64,000 nt of DNA, from NCBI GenBank assembly GCA_000231825.2, contig JH720333.1:62001-126000 (forward strand), given 5' to 3'. Positions 1 through 12,650 of the stretch are shown piece after piece. The stretch is from Tetrahymena elliotti 4EA (taxonomy: Eukaryota; Ciliophora; Oligohymenophorea; Hymenostomatida; Tetrahymenidae). Both the position numbers and the translations under genes were made by a program. The notes under the pieces were generated by a model that was not told the DNA's origin, searched no databases, and saw only the letters and a program-made list of their open reading frames with translations. The first letter of the stretch is position 1, and each line of letters starts with the position of its first letter.

Positions 1-1734
1 TTAATCATACAGATAATGAATAACACTATTTCTGATCATTAAAATCAGTATTATAAATTAAAATCCAAACAATTTTAATTAAAATCAAATTGTTTGTTTA
101 AATGTTGAACTTTAAAATGAATTTATATAGTATGATTATCAAATTTCTCATTTTTTCTTAATAATTTTTCATTTGTTCACTCATTCATTTATTCATAAAA
201 GTATGTATTGATTGATACATAGATAGAAATATGTATGATCAAAAATAAATTTTGAAAAATACAAATTTTTAACATAATTTGAAATATTAAATTTGATAGA
301 AAAAAATTTTATATGTTAAGCAATTGTGAAGATGTAGGAATTTTATAACATTTACATTAATGTAAGACGTGCTAAATACTTTTGAATATCAATCTGTAAT
401 TAGACCATAAAAACTCTATTTAAAAAAAATATCTTCAAAAAATAAAATACTTGGCCAAAATTCTATTTCATATATAAAATTTATTTTTTGACACTAGCAA
501 GAGTATCCTTAGTGAAACTAACTCAATTCCTTTTTCCTTTTATTACTGGTTTTCTAAATAATTGGGACATTATGTAAAAAAATGATACATTAATTTTAAT
601 TTTGAAAATTGAGTGGGAATATTTTAGAAGGTATCAGAATTTGACTTTGATTATTTTATTTAATCACAATAAAAAATACTTTTTTATTTTCTCATAAATA
701 CTAATTAGAAAAGATAAACCAATTCTATATGATTCAAGTGGTACTAGGATTATTTAATTACAATTTTCAATTACTTTTTTTTAATGTAAGATACTTATTT
801 CCCTGAAATTTTTTATTAAGAATATCTGTTTACTAGTATCTCTCCGAAGTAAAATAAGCTATCAAATCTTTCATTTTTAATTTTTTTTTTGTATTTTTTA
901 AAACAAAATAAAATTAGATCTTTAATTCATAAAATATTTCTGAATTTTTTCCTATCATATTATTTACATATCCATAAGTATTGAAAAAATCGTATTCGTT
1001 TTGTGCATCGTTTAAATTTCTTTTAAGAAATATAAACTAATAATTTATTAATCGATGATTTCTTTATTGCTTTAGTTTTCTTTTAATTTAATCAGATAAT
1101 TTTTTGATTGAAAAAGAAATTTAAAATGAATTATTTTTATTTGAAAAATATGATATTTTTTTGTACTATTTAAAATCTAAAAAAGATCATAAACTAATAT
1201 TTAATTTAACATGTTTATATTTGATAAATTTTAGTTTTAAATTATTTCAATAGTCAAAATTGATTTTAATATAAATTTAATTTAATTTTTTAAAAAACTT
1301 TTAATAAGTAAAATCATTACTACAGCCTTTTTTTAAGAACAATGATTGAGCACTTTTTTTTATTTATCAAAGTGATATAATTATTTATGTATCTATCATT
1401 CATTTTTTATTTTTTTAATTTAGATTAAAAAAATGTAGATTTATTTTGAAATCTTGTTTTTATTTTAGAAAACAGTAGAATATTCTCTGCAAAATTACAA
1501 AAATTATTTTAGTAAGATTTAAAGAATAAATATAAAAATATTGATTATTTACATAGCCTACAAACTAATATTAATTTTTTGGTAAATTAATGTTTTTATT
1601 TGAAATTTAAATTATTTTAAACAGTTTTAGAGCCTAATTTCTAATTTTTACATTATATCATTCATTTTTTTATTTCATTTAGAATAAAAGCTTTCAGAGT
1701 GTGTCAGGTTTCCATATCTTTTTGATAAAAAATG
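1..1734. other. AT-rich intergenic region, left edge
   Basis: More than 80% A+T with long A and T runs. I found no long Gln-recoded frame with coding-like composition and no RNA gene. The only feature is the downstream end of the minus-strand coiled-coil gene at its right border. Confidence 0.5.
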
Positions 1735-3753
1735 TCATTAAAAACATATTTGATTTAAATAGACAATATTTTTTTAATAAATTTTCTGATAAATCAGATA
1801 AAATTTGAAGTCGATAAAAGCTTCTTTAAACTTATTTTAATTTTACTTATCTTTTTGCTGAGTGATTAAATAGACCTCTTTGTTTCTCAAAGCAAGTCTT
1901 TCCTATATATTTTGTAATTCACAAACTTTCTTTTGAAGATATTCTTCCTTTTCTTTAATTATATCATTTAGTTGCTAAATTCTACTTTTGTTTTCAAACT
2001 ATAATTTTCTATTCTCAATTGTAAGCTAGTTTAATTTATTTCTAAACTCTAAAACCTTGCTTTCGTTTTCTTATCTCTCCTTCCTTAGAGCCTCTCTACT
2101 AGATTTATCTACCTCTCTAAGTTTCTCGCTGTACTCAAATATCGTTTTCTCTATATCTTTAATATTCTTAGCTCCAAGCGCCTTAATTTTATGTTCTAAA
2201 ATAAATACAGAAACTAGTCTCTCTTCCACAGATTCCAACTAGCTACTCTTGCTTTTCAGTTCTTACTTTAACACTTCAACATCTTCTTCTTTCTATCTAA
2301 GATCATTGAGAGCAAATTGAAAGTCTTATTTTATATTCTTAATTTATAGAATTAACGAATGATACAAATTTAATTAAATTTATATTTCTAAGTCAGCTAT
2401 TAAAAAATGTAACTTCCATAAAGAAATCATTTCTTTTATTTCATTTTTTAAACACTCATTTATTAAATACTGTAAAATTTTATCATAAAAGAATAATACA
2501 AATCAAATCTTAAAAAATTTAAAATTTTTATTAAATTTTAAAAATAAATTTTTCTACTTTATAAATAGCAGACTAAAAATTTTTTAGTACAGTATTTTAT
2601 AATTGCTTTTTGATTAAATTTATTTCTTTATACCATTTTTAAAGATGATAAATAAAAGACTAAACAAGTAAGTTATTAAAGATTTTGGTAAATTAAAAAA
2701 ATAACAAAATATGGTTTATCTGAATCAGTGTTAGAATTTTCATAATAAAAAAGAATAATTTAAAAAAATAAAAACTAAATATAATTGAATTACTTCCATT
2801 TCTTTTTATGCATAATTTGCTAATAAATCAGCTTATATTTCACTATTTTTTAGCTTTTCTTGGTATAAGTTTATAGATAATTTTAGTTACTAGTTTTCCT
2901 TAGATAAATTAAATATAAAATATTATTAAAATTTAATTTTTGATTGATTTTAAAAAATTTAATGTTCATTTTTACTCTTGTTAAAGCTCTTATTTCACCT
3001 TCTTACTTTTGGAGAAGTAAAACATAATCTTTATTTTAACTGTTAATGTCTTTAACTTCTTATTGGCTTCTTTTTGCTACATAAAGAGAATCTTCAAGCT
3101 CTATATAGAATCTAGTAATTACGTTAAATGCCAACTCTATTAAAACAAATATATCTTTAGGCTCTTTTTTTGATGGATCAATATCCCATATTGAATCTAA
3201 ATATTCTTTTACTTCATCAGAACCCTATTGTTATAAAGATGCAATTAAACTTTGCTAAACAATATATATTTAAGTTATAAATAAAATGTAAAATAGCTAA
3301 AAAATATCAATCCCATTTCAATATTTTATCAGAAAATGAGCAATTATTCAAAATTTTAAATAATTTTACAAATCCCCTTAACATTTGGTTTAAGTTTGAG
3401 AAAGTTTTTCTGGTTAATTTGCATAAATCTTCATAATTTTCTTCTAGCGCTATAAAGTCATTCACATCGAATTTCTTTTCTTTTCTCATTTATTATGCAG
3501 CTACTGGAGAGGGAGATAGATTTTAGTTATTATCTTTCTCTGAAGGAGTAGTTGTGACAGATTTTTTGTGATGATAATCACCATGAGTGCTTCTTCTTGA
3601 ATTTCTTGTAGATAGCTAAGTAGACATCTCTCCCATTTTAGATGTTTCTAATGTTAGACCTTAAGCAGCATTAGAATCTCTGTTATGATTGGGAGGATTT
3701 TTAGAAAATGTTTTTACAACAGCTTGCAAGTAAGATCCAGATTTTCTATTCAT
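1735..3753 (-). CDS. Coiled-coil protein, about 500 aa, four exons
   Basis: Function unknown. Read with TAA/TAG as Gln. The best model is four exons: 3370-3753, 2976-3254, 2794-2898 and 1735-2469, all joined in phase 0 with GT..AG introns; the last junction is the least certain because small extra exons could lie in 2470-2793. Residues 1-90 are basic and Ser/Thr/Asn-rich (MNRKSGSYLQAVVKTFSKNP), probably disordered. They are followed by a helical region around FDVNDFIALEENYEDL and then a long heptad-like Glu/Lys/Gln-rich stretch that starts in exon 2 and fills most of exon 4 (for example EEDVEVLKQELKSKSSQLES). No enzyme motif or membrane segment is visible. It could be a cytoskeletal or basal-body component, but that is inference only. 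Confidence 0.75.
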
Positions 3754-5002
3754 TTTTTTTTGAGAGAATGATAAAAAGTTAGTGAAGATTAATGTCAATA
3801 TTGAGCTAATATTTATGTGATTATTTTATTGTCTTTTTAGAAAACAAGTATTAATTAGTTAGCTTAATTAATTATTCAGTAAACAAGTAAAAAAAAAAGT
3901 AAAAAAAAGCTGTTTTAATGACTCTGTAAATTATAATTACAAAAGACATCTAATTTTTGGTTAATATTAAAAGCTATTCAACAAAGTATAAGTAAATATA
4001 TAATTTGTTTATAAAAAACCACTAGAATACTCAAAGTAAAATAAATAAATATTATCCACCTAATTCCATAATTACTTCTCCTATATTTGAAATTATTTTA
4101 AGTGCATTAATCTATAAACTAAAATAATTGTCAGTAAATTTAATGACCAAATAAATATTTCATATCTTGTTCTTTAAATTTATTCAGTATCGCTATATTA
4201 TTTTCATTTATAATTAATTTTCAATTTAATAAAAAGCTACAAAATTATTAATTAGTTTTGTCTTTCAAAAGCTACTCAAAATAAATACTACTAACCTCTA
4301 TCAATAAATATCTAGTTAAAAACGCATTTTATCTTTGTTATTTAGATATGTGCTTTTAGTTAAGAATTTAAAAACTCCAAATAGAGATAAATCTATTTTT
4401 GTTTAATATATTTGCCTTTATTAAAAAAGAAAGATTCTCCTATTATTAATAAATGTAATTTATTAATTTTTTTATTTTCCTTTCCAAATATTATTTAATG
4501 GATAACTTTACAGACCATTTTTACAAAATGGATCTAGTCTAATTATAAAATTTTAAATAGCTTTTAAAACGTTAATTTGAGTTATAAACTTAATAAAGCA
4601 TTTCATCATTCATTATAAATCCAAACTTATATTTTAACGAATAAAATTTTAATTTTGATGAGATCCCATTATTATCTTTTACATATCTTATATAGGTATT
4701 TCAAATAAATACCTATTATTCCTTTAATTGTTTTTGTTTTTTAAAAACAATTAAAACAAATCTTAAATCTATTAAATAATTAAAAACGCTTTTATTTATA
4801 ATTTTAAGAAAAATTTAATTAATATTTCAATTAATCTTGATATTGAGAAAATAGCAATAGTAATAATCAATTTAGTAAAGATTTCAAATTGCTTGCTTTT
4901 AGATTGAAAAAATGAAATGTTTTCTGATACAATAGTAGATATAAAGTAAGTTAATGAAATTCAAAACATGAAATTAAACTAAAGTTTTCAAAAAATTATT
5001 TT
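3754..5002. other. Intergenic region
   Basis: Strongly AT-rich spacer lying upstream of the coiled-coil gene and downstream of the FAM185A-like gene, both transcribed leftward. Nothing recognisable apart from homopolymer runs. Confidence 0.5.
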
Positions 5003-6193
5003 TCATTTCTCAAGCATAAATGAGGGCATTTTAGATTTGAAAGAAGTAGAAACGGTAATTGAGTCAGGAGATATCTATCCTCTGACAAAAAGAGTGGGTT
5101 GATCTTGTTTTTGTTCTCCGAAATATTAACCTGCATTAATTAGATAGAGGTTTTACTTAAAAGATTATTCTACAGTGAGTTCGATAGAATCTCCTTCTAT
5201 ATAACTATCTTTTACTATGCTATAAATATGAGCCTTAACATGTCCTTTATGAGTTTTTACAACAGCTTGTTGATTAGACAAAGTATCTATCTAAATATTT
5301 CCTTATTTTGCTATTATTTTTGCTGTTCCATGAGAAGCACCAAGCAATATATTACCTTTGTTAGAATTGATAGTAATGTGGGGAGTTGATTCTACCATAC
5401 TTGTGATTTTATTATTTAATTATATAAAATTGAATGGGTTCTCTTCACAAAATATGTTTTATGGTCTTCTTTCAGGGTTTGTGTAAAGAGAGCTAATTGA
5501 GATATCTCCAGATTACTTGAGATTAATGGTTGCATATCCTGAGATAGCACATTTCTTCATGCGAATGCCCTTATCTGAATTAACTTAAGCTCTAAAACTT
5601 TCCAAATATGTATCTACATTAATATCACTGGCACTAATTTCACAAATTTCAGTTTTTACTTTCTTAGCTTTAAATGAAAATGGGGTAATTGCCCTAACAT
5701 CACCATATATCTTGGAAGATACAGCTTGAGTATTCTCATGAATAATAGGTCCATTAACTTCTATATCATAAGAATAATACTCTGGAATTCTTGCATAAAC
5801 TTTAAACAATTCACTACTAATCTCATTTGCATCATAAGTCTCATCAGAAAAGAAAGCTTCTCTACCCCCATCACCATTTTCTTCTATTAAATAAGCAGGA
5901 GCTCCAATATTTCTTTAGTTATTCTTTCTAAACACATTCACTTCTGAATAATCTTCCCACAATGTATGCAATGCTAGATTATAATTTGATTTATTCAATC
6001 TCATTATTAACTTTCCTCCCTAACCAAAACCGTATTTGAAGTCAAAATATGGGGAGTAGCTTCCCCTCTCTGATTCAGGTAAAGGGTTTTCTTCACTTGT
6101 CCATAAATTATTATTTGAAAAATTATAGAGCTATTTCTACTAAATACCTTGAAGACCTTTTAAAAGATTTTTTAACCTATTACGAACTTGCAT
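5003..6193 (-). CDS. FAM185A-like DUF4097 beta-repeat protein (396 aa)
   Basis: Single exon, ATG at 6193 and TGA at 5003-5005, with many TAA/TAG Gln codons. The C-terminal half is built of short beta-strand repeats rich in Gly, Ile, Val and Lys (for example NKGNILLGASHGTAKIIAKQ, then GNIQIDTLSNQQAVVKTHKG), the right-handed beta-solenoid pattern of the DUF4097 fold. The overall arrangement resembles animal FAM185A, whose biochemical role is unknown. The N-terminus (MQVRNRLKNLLKGLQGIQQK) is basic and free of acidic residues, compatible with a mitochondrial presequence. No catalytic motif is visible. The family call rests on the repeat pattern, not on a database match; another beta-solenoid family is possible. 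Confidence 0.6.
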
Positions 6194-6759
6194 TTTATTT
6201 TTATGTAAAAGTAAAAGTGATTAATTAATTTCTAAATTGAATCTTTTTTATTGTGAAATAATAAGTAAGTTTCCAGCTTTTTCATTATTAATTGAAAATC
6301 AAACTATAAATTAGAAAATTCTAATTTCATAAAATCTCAAAAATTAATAATACAAAAAATCTTTTATTTTATAAAAATTAAAGAATTAAAACAAATTATT
6401 TACTAAATTTTAGCTATTGTAGTTTCCATAAATTTCTTTTGAAAATAAAAAATAATCAAAAACAAAAATGCTTACAAATTTGACTTTACAAGAATATTTC
6501 AAGCTAAATTGCATATTAATAAGGTTTACTAATTCTTAAAAGATAATAAAATTATCTGTACTTTCCCTCTTATTTTTAATCAGAATATTTATAAAATTAA
6601 AATTAATTGATATCAAATACTTATTTAATACAGCTGGAGATCAAATAAGTTATGTCTGTCTTCTTATAATCATATTTAGTTTTAGTAAATTATTAAAAAT
6701 GAAAATAATTAAATTTTACTTTAAACTGAATAAATAAATAAAAAATAACTAGAATAAGA
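6194..6759 (+). other. 5' flank of tandem family copy 1
   Basis: AT-rich, no ORF of its own. Segments here (6440-6660) resemble the regions just upstream of the other array members (7800-7940, 9720-9890 and 11080-11330), so the duplicated unit includes promoter-side DNA as well as coding sequence. Confidence 0.5.
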
Positions 6760-7794
6760 ATGTTTGGTATGCTTAAGAAATTTGCAAAAGAGAATAAAAA
6801 TAATACAATTTAATTTGAAAAATAACTAAATAATTATTATTTGTATTAGAAGAGTGAAATATTAATAGATTACTCTAATACTTTTTGTGATTCCTTCAAA
6901 AGTAAACATCTAATAAATTTTATATAATAAAACTAAAAAATTGATGTTACATAATACTTAACAGAGTTCACAAAGCTCATAGTCTAATTTATTGGAAATT
7001 AAAAGAAACTTGATTTGAAATAAGAAAGTATAAAGAAAGATATGAGGTAATATAAAATAAATTATCCTTATGGAGAAAAAGATGAGTAAGAAGAAGTGTT
7101 TCAAGATATAATTAACAAATTATAAACCAATTATGAAGGCTATCAAAAATAGACAAAGGAGAAGGGTAGCTTTGAGTAAACTTAAGAAACTGATTTGAAG
7201 CTTTATGATTATAATGAATCAAATTAATTAAATGAATCGCAGATATTGCAAAAAAAACACCCTCAAGAAATATTAAAGAATTAATTCTAAAATTTGAAGT
7301 AAATAATTGAAAGTTATCAAGAATTAATTTTAAAAATAATTTGTGAATAAGGAAATTATGTTATTTAATTTTAAAACCCAATAACCTTATAATTAAATAA
7401 ATTGAATGAATTTTATATGTAGACACTAGATACATATATTAATTGTAAAGAATATCCCATTTCGAATTATGCATATTCACCAAAAGATGAAAATGAATCT
7501 CATTTATTTATGCTCAAGGAATACTTTTAAATATAATAAATGAAACTTCAAATAAAATATTTATAAATATTTTTGAAATTATAAATTCATTGTACTCATT
7601 ATAAACCTTGGAGTTGCTATGATTGGGATAACATGAATAACGAATTAGAAAATTAATAAGGAAGGAATAAATTAAAATTTTTATTTGGTGTGCTCACTTA
7701 CTTTAGAAGGAGTTGCAGTCAATCCATCATCTAAATAATGAATACTTTTTAACTTATAAATTTACAATTTAATTTATTTTTAGAAATAAAATGA
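6760..7794 (+). CDS. Tandem family copy 1, 3' end replaced (344 aa)
   Basis: Starts at ATG 6760 and reads to TGA 7792-7794 with TAA/TAG as Gln. Residues 1 to about 295 align throughout with copies 2 and 4 (start MFGMLKKFAKENKNN against MLSILERFVKENKNN). From about 7655 the sequence switches to DNA that resembles flanking sequence near 10945-11100, so the conserved C-terminal 130 residues ending in LVDMLID are missing and replaced by an unrelated 40-residue tail. It is probably a decaying copy. The family is Gln/Asn-rich and soluble-looking with paired cysteines (HCTHY, then SCYD in this copy). Function unknown; I know of no characterised homologue. Confidence 0.6.
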
Positions 7795-7947
7795 AAGTAT
7801 GGAAAATAAGCAAAAATGCTTACAAAATTTACTTTACTCAAAAAAATAAAATTTAGAGTTTATAAGTGATAAAAAATAATCATTAAAAATAAATTAAATT
7901 ATATTTTCATCAAATAAATAAATAAATAAAAAATAACTGGAATAAAA

Positions 7948-9252
7948 ATGCTTAGTATCCTTGAGAGATTTGTAAAAGAAAATAAAAATAATAAAATTTA
8001 CTTTGAAAAATAACTAAATAGTTATTATTTGTATTAGAAGAATGAAATATTATTAAATAACTTGAATTATTTTTCTGACTCCATTTAAAGTCAAAATCTA
8101 ATAATTGATATTTAATAAAACTAAAAAATTGATATTACATAACATTTAACTGAGTTCACAAAGTTCTTCATCTACTTTATTGGAAACTTAAAGAAACTTG
8201 ATTAGAAATAAGAAATCATAGAGAAAGACTTAGAATAATTTAATATATATTATCCAATAGAATAAAAAGACAATAAATAAGAAATAACTGAAAATATGAT
8301 TCACTAATTATAAACAAATTATGAAGGTTATTAAAAATAGATAAGGGAGGAGAATGTTAGGTTTGAGCAAATTTAAGAAAGTGTCTTGAAGGGTTATGAT
8401 TATAATACTAAAGAGGATCAACTAAATTAAATTTAAGTACCACAAACAACCTCCCCACAGGAATTATTAAATAATTAATAATTTAATTTGAAGCAATTAA
8501 TTGAAAATTATGAAGAATTAGTAATAAAAATAATTTTGGGATAAGAAAATTTTGTTATTTAATTCTAAAACCCAATAACCTTATAATTAAATAAATTAAA
8601 TGAATATTACCTTTAGACATTATACACAAGTTTTACTTATTATAAATATGCCTTTTATTGTAAATCATAAGAACCAAAAGATGAAAATAAATCAAATTTA
8701 TATATGCTGTAAGAATACCTTTAGAAATAAAATATGAAGCTTACAATAAAATTTTTATATATAGATTGTTATTTGTAATCAATTTGTACTCATAATGATT
8801 CTAGTTGTAGCGACTGTTATGATAATAAGTATGGAGATAATTTATTGAACATGGAGGTATAAATACCTATATTCGAGTCTGAATATGTTTTTATTTTATT
8901 AGAATTAACACATCGTTATTATTAACGGAATTTAGAAATCAACATAATTCCTAATTTAGAATTTGGTGAAAAAAATTTTAGGACAAAGATAATAGTAAAA
9001 GCTATTTGTGACAACAGATATTAAAATCTATCACTATTGTTATAAAGCTAATAATAATTAGAGATACCATCTTTACAAGAAGATAACAAGTGCTTCTTAA
9101 TTTTTGAAGATCAAAGTTTAATGTTATTAAACAAAGAGCATTTCATAGAGGATTAAATCTTACTTTTAATAGTATTTTTTGAAAAGAGTGAAATTATTGA
9201 TCTTTTTTATAATAACTTCCAATCTATTCTAGTTGATATGTTAATTGATTGA
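7948..9252 (+). CDS. Tandem family copy 2, intact (434 aa)
   Basis: Single exon from ATG 7948 to TGA 9250-9252. It aligns end to end with copy 4: N-terminal MLSILERFVKENKNN, a central Gln-rich helical stretch (QTNYEGYQKQIREEN), a Cys-containing segment (CTHNDSSCSDCYD) and a conserved C-terminus (SEIIDLFYNNFQSILVDM). No signal peptide or membrane segment. The Cys-x(4)-Cys-x2-Cys spacing could bind metal but is not fully kept in the paralogues. Its place in a tandem array with damaged siblings suggests a young, lineage-specific expansion. Function unknown. Confidence 0.85.
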
Positions 9253-9719
9253 ATTTTACTAATTTAAATGAATTTTGAATAGTTTTAATTTTTTAAAATA
9301 TTACAGTATGAGTTCATTAGACCTACTACCTCTTAAAATTATTTTTCATTGTCTCAATAAATTTCATGAAAACATATCAAACCCTTTTAGAAGCTAATAT
9401 TAATTATCTATTTATTCTAAATAATATTATGTAAAGTGTTTAGACTTATATAATTTACTCACTTAATTAACTTTCAAAATATTTTTCATTTATTATCAAA
9501 GATTTATTACAGAACTCATTTTATGAGTTGTAAAATATAAAAAAAAAGATGAATAATTTTTAGCTAAAATTTAAATTATTAAAAACAGAAATTTATTTCT
9601 ATTAAATACTTCATAAGATTTTTTCAAAAATCTACATTAACTTTTTGACAAATAATATCTCGAACATTTTAAATGCATTTCTTATTTACTAATTTGAAAT
9701 TTTAATTAACTTTTTAGAA

Positions 9720-10521
9720 ATATAATGAAGTTTATTAACAAAAAAACCAAAACATATTTACAAATCTTACTTAATGGAGTATATCAACCCATCACTAAAT
9801 TTCCAAAAATAAAGTATCCAAATTCATAAAATATGAATAATTATCTTAACTTTTCTCGCTTATATTAAATCAGAACATATAAGAAATTAAAGTTGTTAGA
9901 GATACCCCACAAGAAATATTTGCATATTCACCAAAAGACGAAAAAGAATCTCATTTATTTATGCTCAATGAATACTTTTAGAAATAATAAATGAAACTTC
10001 AAATAAAATATTTATAAATATTTTAAAAAATATATATTCATTGTACTCATTATAAGCCTTGGGACTGTAAATGCAATGATTGGGATAAAATGAAAAATGA
10101 ATTGAATAAATGTATGTATATATCTATGTTCAAGTCTGAATATGCTTTTATTTCATTAGCAATAGAAGACTTTTTCTACTTATATTATGATATAAAAATA
10201 ATTCCTAATTTATTTTTTAGTGACATAAATGTTAGGACTAAAATAATAATAAAAACTCTTGAGTAGAATAGTGAAAGAGGTGATATTTAAAATCTATCAC
10301 TAAAGTTGTAAAGCGAATAGTAATTAGAGATACCATCAATACTAGAAGATAGTAGGTGCTTTTTAATTTTTAAAGATAAGAATTTAAAATAATTAAACAA
10401 AGAGGAACATTTAATTGAGGATTAAATTTTACTTTTAATCGTAAAATTTTAAAATAGTGAAATCATTGATCTTTTTTATAATAACTTCTAATCTATTCTA
10501 GTTGATATGTTAATAGATTGA
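9720..10521 (+). pseudogene. Tandem family copy 3, large internal deletion
   Basis: The promoter-side sequence (9720-9890) matches that of copy 4. About 20 bases before 9918 it joins directly to the middle of the coding region: a residue stretch like PQEI is followed at once by AYSPKDEKESHLF, which in copy 1 lies roughly 90 codons further on. From there the frame is open to the family C-terminus (LVDMLID) and TGA 10519-10521. The first half of the protein is therefore missing, and no ATG replaces the normal start. I call it a pseudogene, although an internal Met could start a 200-residue C-terminal fragment. Confidence 0.7.
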
Positions 10522-11336
10522 ATTTTAATATTAGTAGCATCTGTAAAGCCCTATTATTTTTTTATTTAACTTAGATAAAATAAAATACTCTTTTTGAATA
10601 AATGAATTTTTAATAAACTTTTTATTTTGTTAACCGGTTTTTATCCTTGAATAAGACAATTTTCAGTCTTAAGAATATTAAATTATATTTTTTAATACAT
10701 ATATTCTCATTTTACATAAAAAGTCATGAATTTGATTCGGGCTGATAAATTAACACAACAATGTAGAAAAAAAATTATTGTATTAAAATTATCTTAAATT
10801 TTAGAATAGCCTGTCTAGATTTCAAAAAATAATAATAGGTTGATTAATTTAATAGAATTTATTAAGTGTATTTAAAAAGCAAAAAAGAAGAGCTGAATTA
10901 TTTTTTGCTATTTATCTAATTATTGAAAGCATTATTTTACTAAATAAGAAGGGGGGAAAAAATTTCTATTTATTGTGCTCGTTTGCTTTATTTAGTAGGA
11001 AATGAAGTCAATCCTTTATCTAAATAATAAAAAATTTTTTAATTTATAAATTTAAATTATTTTTAAAAATAAAACGAAACTTTTAGATAAATAAGCAAAA
11101 CTTTACTCAAGTTTTTTAATAGTTAAATTTCAATTAATAAAATACCCTAATTCATAAAATATTAATAATTACCTTTTATTTTTCCCGCTTATTTTAAATC
11201 AGAATTAGGAAGAAATTAAAATTGCTTCAGATCAAACAGCTTGTGTCTTTCTTCGTTAAATTGTTGAAAAAAGAAATTATAATCAATTAAATTTTACTTA
11301 AATCAAATAAATAAATAAAAAATAACTAGAATAAGA

Positions 11337-12650
11337 ATGCTTGGTATCCTGAAAAATTTTGCAAAAGAGAATAAAAATAATGCTATTTACTTTGAAAAAT
11401 AACTTAGCAGTTATTGTTTGTATTAGAAGAACCAAATATTATTAAATAATTCTAATTCTTTTTCTGATTTAAATGAAAGCTAGCATCTAATAAGCGATAT
11501 TTAATAAAATTAAAAAATTGATATTACATAACATTTGGCTGAGTTCACAAAATTTATTATCTAATTTATTGGAAATTTAAAGAAATTTGATTTGAAATAA
11601 GAAATCATAGAGAAGGATTTGAACTAATTTGGAATAAATTATCCTTATGGATAAAAATATTATGAAGAAGAAATAACTAAAAATATAATTTATAAATTAT
11701 AAAACAATTATGAAGGTTATTAAAAATAGATAAGGGAGGAGAGTAGCTTTGAGTAAATTTAAGGAAGCAATATGAAACATTATTAAGATCAATAAAATTA
11801 ATTAGATTAATAATAAATACCACAAATAAACCACCCAGATGAAACAACATTAAAGAATGGATTCTAAAATTTGAAATAATTAATTGAAAATTATGAAGAA
11901 TTAATTTTAAAAATAATTTGTGGATAAGAAAATTTTGTGATTTAATTCTAAAACCCAATAACCTTAGAATTATATAAATTGAATGAATATTACTTGTAGG
12001 AACTCTATACAGAATTAATATATTCTGAATGTCCCTTTTGTCAGTATTCATAAAACTCAAAAGACGAAAATTAATCACATTTAATTATGTTATAGAAATA
12101 TATTTAGGATTAATGTATACAACTTAAAATCAAATATTTGCAAATAAATTCTTATTTCTAAACTGTTTGCTTTCATAATATGAGTAGTTGTTGTAAATGT
12201 TCTGAAAGATCTACAAGACATGATTTCTTGATGAAGGATATATAATTTTTTTTAGAGTCTGAATATATTTATATTTTATTAGAAATAGTAGACTCTTTCA
12301 ACATAGAGTATGTAATAAAGATAATTCCTAATTTATATTTTAGTGGTATTAATGTTAGGTCTAAAATAATAGTAAAAAGCTTTATTCATGAACCGAACAG
12401 CTAAGAAGAGTGCAATATATACAATTTATCACTAAATTTATAAAGTGAATAATAATTAGAAATAGCATCTTTACAAGAAGGGAGTAGATGCTTTTTAATT
12501 TTTCAAGATTAAAATTTAATGTAATTAAACAAAGAACATTTCATAGAGGATTAAATCTTACTTTTAATAGTACTTTTTGAAAAGACAGAAATCATTGATC
12601 TTTTTTATAATAATTTTTAATCTATTCTAGTTGATATGTTAATAGATTGA
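11337..12650 (+). CDS. Tandem family copy 4, intact (437 aa)
   Basis: Single exon from ATG 11337 to TGA 12648-12650, full-length and colinear with copy 2 (MLGILKNFAKENKNN at the start, LVDMLID at the end). It carries its own cysteine cluster (SSCCKCSE) at the position of the copy 2 cluster, so the Cys-rich knuckle is variable but retained. It uses TAA/TAG for Gln throughout. Function unknown. Confidence 0.85.

Larger units (their letters stand above)
6400..12650 (+). repeat. Tandem gene-family array, four units
   Basis: Four head-to-tail units of about 1.3-1.9 kb, each with a similar upstream segment (often ending in AATAAATAAATAAAAAATAACT before the ATG) and the family coding region. Units 2 and 4 are complete, unit 1 has lost its 3' part, and unit 3 has lost its 5' coding part. 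The pattern fits repeated unequal exchange. Confidence 0.75.

Noticed and set aside
11677..12078. 133-codon minus-strand frame without any stop under the standard code
   Set aside because: Lies antisense to the well-supported copy 4 of the first tandem family; composition is that of a reverse complement.
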